Below, one piece after another: positions 57,414 to 64,000 of a DNA stretch of 64,000 nucleotides (within the stretch, counting starts at the first letter, position 1; the number at the start of each line of letters is the position of its first letter). Source of the stretch: Piscicola geometra (Eukaryota > Annelida > Clitellata > Hirudinida > Piscicolidae); NCBI GenBank assembly GCA_943735955.1, contig OX030958.1:8619626-8683625 (forward strand). Reading direction: 5' to 3'. A model generated the notes under the pieces. The model was given only the letters and a program-made list of their open reading frames with translations, searched no databases and was not told the origin of the DNA. The position numbers and the translations under genes are program-made.

Positions 57414-59282
57414 TCATAAGTTGACCTTGACGAGGATGATGACGATGTAGTCGTTGTTGTTGTATGAAGAGGTGAGTTTGGGAGCGCATCGAAGAAGGTA
57501 GTCGTGAGCGAACTCACAAGGGGGGAAGGTGTGAAGGAGACCAGCCTCTTGGCCTTGACGTGAGGGCAGTGATAGAACTCCTGCTGCATTCTTCTGTTTC
57601 AAATAGCTGACCAGGTTCGTGAGAGGTCGAAACCTGCTGGAGTCCTTGTTGTCCTCGGAGACTGCCAGGAGAACACAATGGCCCCCTTCTCCACTTTGAC
57701 TGATGCGCCTCTCAACCTCCTTCAGCTTGGAGCGGTCGAGTCTTAATCGTTGGTTGATCTTCAGGGCTGGATAGTCGTGCGAGAGAAGTCCTTGGAGGAG
57801 GTCGTCCACCAGTTGACCATTGCCACTCACCAGGTGCATCTGGGTGTAGAAGGCACTATTCTTCAGCTCAATTGGCCCTGACCACGCCACTGGCAAGCAA
57901 CGGGCCAGGTCAACAATGGTTTCTGCAGCATCAATGTTGGCAATCTGGAAGACTGATCGTTTCTTGTCGAAGGATGCATCCTGGTCGGAGTCGCTGATGC
58001 TTGACTCACTAACAGATGAAGACACCTTCCTCTTCTTCCTCCTCCTCTTCTTGCTGTTTGTACTTGATGACTCCTCAGAGTCGCTGTGCTTTGAGTGCTT
58101 GCCTCTTGTGCGCTTGGACTTTTTCTTCTTTTCCACCTCTGAACTGCTGCCACTTCTGACTCGATGCTTGTGCTTCTTCTTGACCTTGTGCTCTCGTGGC
58201 TGTGGCGCCTCCATCTGCTTCAGCTCTGTGAAATCAGTCCGCAGTCCTTTGACAGTCCCTGTGATTGGAAAGCCTCTCAGCTCATAAATAGCCCTCTGAG
58301 CAGACTCGACATTGTCATATGCCACGTAGCAGTAGTTTTTTCCCTTGGGCCACTTGAAATCAACAATGGTGCCAAACCTTTCAAACTGCACGATGATTTC
58401 CTGCTTCATCACCTCCTCTGTCAGCCCGCCAACCCAGACACAAGTAGTAGGCACAGGCCTTGCATAACCTATCTTGCACTGATGCTTGCCCAGAAACTTG
58501 CCAGAGAGTTCAGCCTTGGCAGCAAATGCCATGTCAAGGTTGTAGTACCTGATGAAGGCATAGGGGTTTCCATTGCCTTTGATAGGGCACTTGACATCGA
58601 TGTCTTCAACTATTCCAAACTGGTCAAAGTAGCCCTTGAGCTCCTCTGGGTCCATCTTGTCGTCTACATTCGCCACAAAGAGTGTCCTGGTTGCTCTGCG
58701 ATCCTCTTCAGGAGGGATGTGCTTCATCTCAATGAATGCCTTGCCATCCTCAGAACCCATTCTTGCAGGAAAGTCCTGGAACTCGTGGAAGTGCATGTCT
58801 TTCCGAGGAAAATCACCCCATGTCTCAAACGGTCGAAAGCCAGCAGCTATTGGAGTAGGTGGGAAGGGAGCTGGTATGGGAGGTGGAAGAGATGGCTGAT
58901 AGTAACTTGACTTGCCCCAACTTTTATTATGGTTTACTGTTTCTACACAAATTGGTCGGTCGAAAAGTTCTAGCCTGTTGACTGTCATGTTTCTGGCCAT
59001 CTGAGCGTCTTCAGGATAGGCAAAGTTGACATATACTAGACGACGATCGACAGTGTGGGCAAACTTGATGTTGAACTCCCCCATCTTTTTGTAAGTCTGA
59101 TACACTGCCTCCCTTACCTCTTCATCAGGGATCTTTGGATTTATATTACTGAGTCTCAAACTGGTGAATGAATCTGTCGGAAACTCGCTGCTTTCGGGGT
59201 AGACCGGCACGAAGGTTGGATCGTAGGGTAAAGTAGGGTATACTTTGGCACGGTCGAACTCCATTCTTGCATAAGGATCCAT
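57414..59282 (-). CDS. RBM15: RBM15/Spenito, Spen-family RNA-binding adaptor of the m6A writer complex, single exon
   Basis: Nuclear protein that recruits the METTL3-METTL14 writer to RNA and acts in splicing. An uninterrupted frame of 622 aa begins MDPYARMEFDRAKVYP. Three RRMs are visible: residues about 41-115 (SLRLSNINPKIPDEEVREAVY), 198-275 (RTLFVANVDDKMDPEELKGYF, with the RNP1-like AFIRYY) and 280-345 (TTCVWVGGLTEEVMKQEII, with CYVAYDN). A Lys/Ser/Arg-rich nuclear segment spans about 365-430. A C-terminal SPOC domain (about 445-615) includes VAWSGPIELKNSAFYTQMHLVSG, LPSRQGQEAGLLHTFPPCEF and a final YIVIILV strand. The domain order and the lack of introns match vertebrate RBM15/RBM15B and Drosophila nito. 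It is tail to tail with SPA17, 413 bp apart. Confidence 0.95.
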   Translation of the reverse strand: MDPYARMEFDRAKVYPTLPYDPTFVPVYPESSEFPTDSFTSLRLSNINPKIPDEEVREAVYQTYKKMGEFNIKFAHTVDRRLVYVNFAYPEDAQMARNMTVNRLELFDRPICVETVNHNKSWGKSSYYQPSLPPPIPAPFPPTPIAAGFRPFETWGDFPRKDMHFHEFQDFPARMGSEDGKAFIEMKHIPPEEDRRATRTLFVANVDDKMDPEELKGYFDQFGIVEDIDVKCPIKGNGNPYAFIRYYNLDMAFAAKAELSGKFLGKHQCKIGYARPVPTTCVWVGGLTEEVMKQEIIVQFERFGTIVDFKWPKGKNYCYVAYDNVESAQRAIYELRGFPITGTVKGLRTDFTELKQMEAPQPREHKVKKKHKHRVRSGSSSEVEKKKKSKRTRGKHSKHSDSEESSSTNSKKRRRKKRKVSSSVSESSISDSDQDASFDKKRSVFQIANIDAAETIVDLARCLPVAWSGPIELKNSAFYTQMHLVSGNGQLVDDLLQGLLSHDYPALKINQRLRLDRSKLKEVERRISQSGEGGHCVLLAVSEDNKDSSRFRPLTNLVSYLKQKNAAGVLSLPSRQGQEAGLLHTFPPCEFAHDYLLRCAPKLTSSYNNNDYIVIILVKVNL

Positions 59283-60104
59283 TTTTCTAGATCAATAAAA
59301 TTTCGTTTTATCCTTTTAAGTAAATTTAATGCATGTTTTCTATGGCAATAGAGCAACATTCTAACTAAATAATTAGCAATTAGAGTTTTATAGACGACAA
59401 AGGCGACGGCAAATTTCATGAAAAACTTCAAAGTATCTCAACTACAACGCCAAAATTTTAATTATCAGAAAACAACTTTCAGTTACAATTCAGATCGACT
59501 TGTCAAAGCAAACTTATGATTGTTACATGCAATAACACAACTAAAACTTAGGTAAAAACTTATTTAGTTACTCACTAAAGAATATTCAAGCAGTATTTTT
59601 ATCAAATGAACTTGAAAAAATCAAGAAATAGAAAAATATACCTGCCAAGACCACTTATATAATGTTTTTTGAAATATTAGTTATCGAATAGAACAAAGAG
59701 CATTTCGGCGTACGCATTAGCAAAATGTTAATAAATAGATTCAACTAAAAGCATACATTACCAAAATACAAGTACTGTGAAATGTGACTTAATAAAAATA
59801 TTATTCTTTATTTTTCACATTTTTTTAGAATTATTAAATTTTTTTTAACAACATTTTTTTAATGTATTTATTTGGAAGGTTTATATAGGCTATAAAAACA
59901 CTACAAAACATTATGTTTACTATATAATATAGTATATTTATTTATAATATAAAGATAAATAATATCCAGTTTGGAGCTATTCTTTTTCCAAAGAGATGGT
60001 TATTCAGATATATCTCAGTAATATTTAATAGTTCTTCTAGAATGAAAGAAATTTTCATTTTGTCATAACTTCACAGGATCTGAAACTCTGGGTACTCAGT
60101 ACCA
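59283..60104. other. AT-rich region upstream of RBM15
   Basis: The probable RBM15 promoter lies near 59290-59560. The remainder is AT-rich without a recognised feature up to the MITE at 60105. Confidence 0.45.
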
Positions 60105-60265
60105 TAGGCGGTGATCCTGGGGGGTCCTGGGATCCGGATTTCCACACTTTTATGTAGCGAGGGGTCCACCTTACTAGTAGTGACCCCAGGACCCCCTCCC
60201 CACCAGGATCGCCGCCCATTCTGGGTAGGACCCCTCCCAATATTTGCAGCAGATCGCCGCCCTCG
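60105..60265. mobile_element. 161 bp hAT-type MITE
   Basis: The interior is GC-rich and strongly self-complementary: GGCGGTGATCCTGGGG.. pairs with ..CCAGGATCGCCGCC, and GTCCTGGG pairs with CCCAGGAC. The direct repeat CTCAGTACCA flanks it at 60095-60104 and 60266-60275; 8 bp of it would fit a hAT duplication. The outermost ends (TAGGCGGTGATC against CGAGGGCGGCGATC) match imperfectly. It codes for nothing. Confidence 0.75.
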
Positions 60266-60621
60266 CTCAGTACCATTTAGATATTAATGTTAAATACGAT
60301 CTATATATAAATATCAATGATTTTGAATAATCTGTTAATTTTTTGTTTGTTTCTGAAACTGTTTCACCGTGGATTTGATTTTGGATCCGCTTTTTTAAAA
60401 TGATTTAAACACATGGATAAACAAGAAGGATGGTTATACCCAATGAAGGGTAAGGATGGCATTTTGTTTTCAATATATCAGAAAAAGTAATGAAACAACA
60501 TCAGATTTAGTGAAAGAGAAATAAACTTTATATGAAGTCCACTTTGGACAGGACGTCATTGGGCTGTAGTTATCAACAAAGTCATATAACGTCTTTTTTT
60601 TAAAGAAGCACAACCGATAAA
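60266..60621. other. Region upstream of the intronless secreted-protein gene
   Basis: AT-rich interval with the probable promoter and 5' UTR of the next gene. No distinct element is recognised. Confidence 0.4.
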
Positions 60622-61569
60622 ATGGCTTTCTGGCTGATCTTCTTGGCATTCGCCGTTCTTTTGAAGGGCTCACAGGGCACCATGAAGCTCTGTTCGATAA
60701 CCCCCATCGATTCAAACTCTAGCGCCAAAGAATGGTACGTGGTGAAAGGTAGCGAAATAGACGTAGACTTGATCTGCAAGAAGGAGTCACCTCGGGTGGT
60801 ACTCTTTGACAAGACGACCTACGGGTGCGGAGATGTGATTGAGGTGGAGAGGGGAGTCTTGAAAGATGTCTTCATGGGACTGGAGTGGGGAAAAACTGCG
60901 TTTTCAAGGATTTTGCATGGTGAAGAGAATCATACTTTAGATCAATTGGGAGAGGATGAAGCTAATGCTTCTAATGCAACTGCCGAGGAGTACATGTATG
61001 ACTTCGACGAAGTGATGAGTAACAAAACAGCAGAGGATGCACAGATAGACAGAAGAGACAACGTCTACCTGCTGGTATTATCCATTATGAACTGCCATGT
61101 TGCCAACTCGTCCGACGAACCCAGACACGTGCTTCTACAGTGGGACGACGTTGAGGTGAAGAAGGCGTCAGAGAGTCCCCTTGTCGCCATCAAGAACTAC
61201 AAGCCCCTCTCAGAGGTGATCGTCAAGGGCATCTGCTCCAACCACCATGATCTGGAACTCTTCGTTTCCATGTTTAATTACCCGCCAGACAAAACAATTC
61301 CTGACGTGCTCCACCGCTTGGAAGTCGTCGACTACCTTCGGTGGATCGAATTCCACCATCTATGTGACAAAGTTGTTGCTTTGAACTACTACAAGGTTGT
61401 CTTGGATGCTCCTAAGAAACAGAGACCTTCAATGGGACATTTCGGAGATCGTCCGAGGAGTACCGGGAAGAGCAGAACATCGGCGGCTGTAGGAACGGTA
61501 TGGAGGGGAAGGGCACTGATGAATTACAGTGGCTTGACACTAGTGCTTCTGGCGCATTCAGTGAAATGA
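60622..61569 (+). CDS. Unrecognised secreted, possibly GPI-anchored glycoprotein, single exon
   Basis: An uninterrupted 315-codon frame begins with a clear signal peptide (MAFWLIFLAFAVLLKGSQG). The rest carries six cysteines (residues 24, 52, 69, 158, 205, 248) and about seven N-glycosylation sequons (near 32, 103, 115, 118, 134, 162, 301). An acidic segment lies at about 100-140. A basic stretch (KKQRPSMGHFGDRPRSTGKSR shortened here) precedes a short hydrophobic C-terminus, SGLTLVLLAHSV, which could be a weak GPI-attachment signal. I recognise no known domain; the spacing C24-C52-C69 and the paired later cysteines might form a small beta-rich ectodomain. The start was chosen because the signal peptide follows it directly. 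Codon use and the length of the frame argue that it is a real gene. A SINE lies in its probable 3' UTR. Confidence 0.75.
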   Translation: MAFWLIFLAFAVLLKGSQGTMKLCSITPIDSNSSAKEWYVVKGSEIDVDLICKKESPRVVLFDKTTYGCGDVIEVERGVLKDVFMGLEWGKTAFSRILHGEENHTLDQLGEDEANASNATAEEYMYDFDEVMSNKTAEDAQIDRRDNVYLLVLSIMNCHVANSSDEPRHVLLQWDDVEVKKASESPLVAIKNYKPLSEVIVKGICSNHHDLELFVSMFNYPPDKTIPDVLHRLEVVDYLRWIEFHHLCDKVVALNYYKVVLDAPKKQRPSMGHFGDRPRSTGKSRTSAAVGTVWRGRALMNYSGLTLVLLAHSVK

Positions 61570-61671
61570 ACTTTTAACAATGTTTTTTATAGCATCTGTT
61601 TGATAGTTTCTTTGAAACTTAACCTATACTAGTTGTTATTATTTTGAGCAAAAATCTTTACTAAATATTAG

Positions 61672-61915
61672 CATGCAGCGGGATGGTTTAGATTGTAAGA
61701 CGTTGGACCTACAGCTCACTGGTTGCCAGTTCGAATCTCTGTTGAGCCAACCCTAAGCTATTATATACCTAGTGTATATTAACTGTAGCGTGCGCAGTGG
61801 TCTAGGTGTGTCTACCTAGGCACGTGAAGAGTGGTTTTGGCGGCAGAGGAACCACCCCGAATGACTTGAAGTGGTTCTCGTCGACTTGACGGACGAACGA
61901 ACTAACCAAACTAGG
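61672..61915 (+). mobile_element. tRNA-derived SINE, family A copy 2
   Basis: A box (GGATGGTTTAGATTG) and B box (GTTGCCAGTTCGAATCTC) of a tRNA promoter are followed by TATATACCTAGTGTATATTA and GAAGAGTGGTTTTGGCGGC. These correspond in order to motifs of the minus-strand copy near 18.3 kb. A 3' AATAAA at 61953 follows. Confidence 0.75.
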
Positions 61916-61952
61916 ACGGCAGTAACTTTTTTGTCAAACTTCTTGGTTATCT

Positions 61953-61958
61953 AATAAA
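61953..61958 (+). terminator. Polyadenylation signal AATAAA downstream of the secreted-protein gene
   Basis: The first hexamer of this kind after the stop at 61569. If used, the SINE is part of the 3' UTR. Confidence 0.4.
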
Positions 61959-62592
61959 GTCATTGACAGAAAAACAACGAGCAATTTTATTTATGCTTGA
62001 ATTACCACTGGGATATTTATACAGCACCTTTTGGACAACTGATGCTTAATACATTTATAAGAATTTCCAAAAATACATATATTTCTATAACTTTCAAAAA
62101 TCAAAATAGAAACGAGCTAAATGCAAGCTGAAACGACCATAGAAGAAAATAAAAAATGGTTTATATTTTTTTTGGGTAAATAACATTTAAGTTGTATATA
62201 AAAATATATCTTAACAAAACAAAATGTATAAATAAAAATGAAATGATAATACTTGCAGAAAATACGTATATTTATAGACCAGAAAGCGGATAAGTTTGAG
62301 ATCTTTGAATGTTTGAGATCTTTAAAATGCAGTTGGAAAATATTTGGAGATCATGATTTAAGTCTGCAATGGCTTGTAATACGATAAAACATATAACAAT
62401 CTTTAAAAAGAAATAATTTTTGCTAAGCTAAAATATATGTTTCCCAAAATACGGTGAGAAAGTCTAGTTGTAAAACGCTTGGCGTTTCTTTCACTAGCGT
62501 GGGTTCGATTTCTCCCGTCGCTTAAGTAAATTTTCTGGCAAGAAAAATAATAAATATATGAGTCCAAAAACGAGAGCTCACATTACACATGC
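61959..62592. other. Intergenic AT-rich region with a tRNA-like segment
   Basis: Apart from the tRNA-like segment near 62.46-62.53 kb, I see nothing identifiable in this stretch between convergent genes. Confidence 0.4.
62455..62528 (+). mobile_element. tRNA-like sequence, probably a second SINE family
   Basis: GTCTAGTTGTAAAACGC resembles an A box and D arm, and GCGTGGGTTCGATTTCTCCC resembles a T arm with B box. The anticodon arm and acceptor stem do not pair convincingly, so it is not called as a functional tRNA. Confidence 0.45.
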
Positions 62593-64000
62593 CTATTCAT
62601 CGTCGTCTTCAAAGTTCAGCATATCGAAAAAATCATCGCCACTCTTCTGATCTTCCTTTCCATTATCCACTGCAGTCTTGCTAGCAGAAGGCTTCCTCTT
62701 CTTGTTGTTGTTTTCTTTGAAGTGATGCCACCACGACCTCGCCTCCTCGACGCCTCTCCTGTCCACCTCCTCACAGCAGGAGTGCAAGTTGAGCGTTTCT
62801 GTAGACGCGCACGTTTCCTCGTCTTCCAGCAGATGGCCCAGGTTCTTGCTACCTGTGGAGGTTAGTAGAAAATCTTTATGCCTAAGTTTCGAGAAATCTT
62901 CAATAACAAGAATAAGAATTTTAAAAATAGGACTGTAAAATTGATTATAAAGATTATGATACAATTTTTTAGAAGAAGGAAATAGCCAACTAGCTTTACC
63001 AAACCACGTACTGCTATGCCCTCTTCTCTTTTTCACTCCTGCTCCCACCCCCTTTTCTACCCTGCTGGCCCCGTCACTTAACGTTGGAGTGAGGTACTTG
63101 CGAGTGCCTGGAGCCTGTAGTGCAGTGTTTTGGAAACAAATCAGATGGAATAACAGATAGTTGGGAAACATTAAGCTTGAAAAGACACCGTTAATTTGAT
63201 ATTTTGTCAATCATGCTTGCCTGCAGCATGCCGGGAAGGGGAGCACTGGGGTTGCGTTCGACCCTCCGTCTGCTGGCCACTCCCACTGCCAGACTGCTTT
63301 CCATCGGACCCACCTCGCCTCCAACTCCCCCCTCCCAGCAGCCTTCGTCCTCTGCAGTTTCGGTGATGGTGGGCACATGCTCGGGTGTGGGTGGGTGAAG
63401 AAAAGCTGGCACCAGGGGGTTTGTGTCGTTCGTGGTGGCCCTGAGACTGCTGATCAGGTTCATGCGTTCCCGCTTGCGCTGTGGCGGTTTTTGAGGCATT
63501 TTAATGCCTTGAAATTGATTTTTAAATGTTTTTGCTTTGCAATGACCGTGGAAACACTGACCGCCTTCATCCGCTTACAGCACCTGTCCAGCCAGTTAAC
63601 AATCACCTGCTTTGCCACCTAAGAAAACATAAACATTTCATTCATCCTCCAATAAGAAAAATTAAAGAAACTACCGCAATGAGGCTTCTCCAACACACGC
63701 CACCACCACCACCACCACCACCACTAAGGCCTCACCTCCTCCTCGATGCTCATCTCCAGGTCTTCCCTGGCAGCCCTCTCCTCCAGCTGCAGACTCTTCT
63801 TTATGTTCACTGTTCTGTACGCCAGCATGCTGTCGGATGCATGGATGAAGCGGAAGGACGGTGGTACGGTGTAGTGATGAAAGAGGGGTGACTGAGTTGG
63901 GTAACGATTGTAAAAACCATCTTAAACGTTATTTTCATAAGATGGCAAGCAGCAGGCATAAGAGCACTTACCTGAGTACGTCATGGAAGGTGACGTCATC
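62593..64000 (-). CDS. 3' part of an unrecognised protein-coding gene, at least 6 exons; runs off the right edge
   Basis: Exons in transcript order: from beyond 64000 to 63972, then 63829-63736, 63618-63558, 63507-63221, 63114-63012, 62852-62593; phases agree throughout. The visible C-terminal part (about 275 aa) starts DVTFHDVLSMLAYRTVNIKK, then a charged helix (LQLEERAAREDLEMSIEEE) and VIVNWLDRCCKRM. A basic, Pro-rich, probably disordered region follows, then WWHHFKENNNKKRKPS and an acidic end DDFFDMLNFEDDDE. I do not recognise the family. The KKRKPS stretch may be a nuclear localisation signal. The intron 63220-63115 uses a GC donor (CAG|GCAAGC). Its promoter and N-terminus lie outside the window. 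Confidence 0.75.

Noticed and set aside
57863..58910. Several long frames on both strands inside RBM15
   Set aside because: Shadows of the long GC-richer coding exon; only the 622-codon minus-strand frame carries RRM and SPOC domains.
61672..61745. Functional tRNA gene
   Set aside because: A and B boxes are present, but stems do not pair well and the same sequence with the same downstream body occurs at 18.3 kb, so it is a SINE.

Overview
The window is nuclear DNA of a bilaterian animal. Genes are split by short GT-AG introns, and AT-rich spacers, microsatellites and small transposons are common. The gene set (UBE3B, RPRD2, METTL16, RBM15/Spenito, an FGF8-type ligand, a dopamine/tyramine beta-hydroxylase, axonemal DNALI1, SPA17, a claudin-like four-helix protein) is typical of invertebrates outside the insects; the species cannot be fixed from sequence alone. 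A U12-type AT-AC intron shows that the lineage has kept the minor spliceosome.

Layout. At 1-114 (minus) lies the 5' end of a gene that may be DDAH-like. It is divergent from UBE3B (781-10771, plus, 29 exons reconstructed with all phases closing, 1101 aa, complete HECT domain). UBE3B introns are packed with strand-biased simple repeats. ZC3H4/6-like (12293-18142, plus, 12 exons, three CCCH fingers) converges on RPRD2 (22161-18690, minus, 8 exons). RPRD2 is divergent from DNALI1 (22548-26297, plus), whose fourth intron holds a decayed 2.04 kb hAT element with perfect 8 bp target duplications. DNALI1 converges on METTL16 (29202-26424, minus, 8 exons). A claudin/PMP22-like gene (30482-29535, minus) sits just upstream of METTL16.

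From 30.5 to 48.9 kb the region is sparse. A 7.7 kb gene-free stretch precedes an FGF8/17/18-like ligand (38235-46513, plus, 3 exons) with a roughly 670-residue low-complexity N-terminal region and a 4.9 kb last intron. From 48.9 to 57.0 kb three plus-strand genes follow head to tail with very small gaps: a DRC8/EFCAB2-like EF-hand protein, DBH/TBH (13 exons, all copper ligands present) and SPA17 (6 exons). An intron of DBH contains a 1.48 kb DNA transposon whose ends look hAT-like but whose transposase remnant looks PIF/Harbinger-like. RBM15/Spenito (59282-57414, minus) is a single exon. It is followed by an unrecognised intronless secreted glycoprotein (60622-61569, plus) and the 3' part of an unrecognised minus-strand gene running off the right edge (62593-64000).

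Functionally the window mixes nuclear RNA regulators (ZC3H4/6, RPRD2, METTL16, RBM15), ciliary proteins (DNALI1, DRC8-like EF-hand, SPA17) and signalling or secreted proteins (FGF, DBH/TBH, the unknown glycoprotein). Every gene call comes from hand translation of exons, family motifs and reading-phase consistency across introns. No database search was possible.
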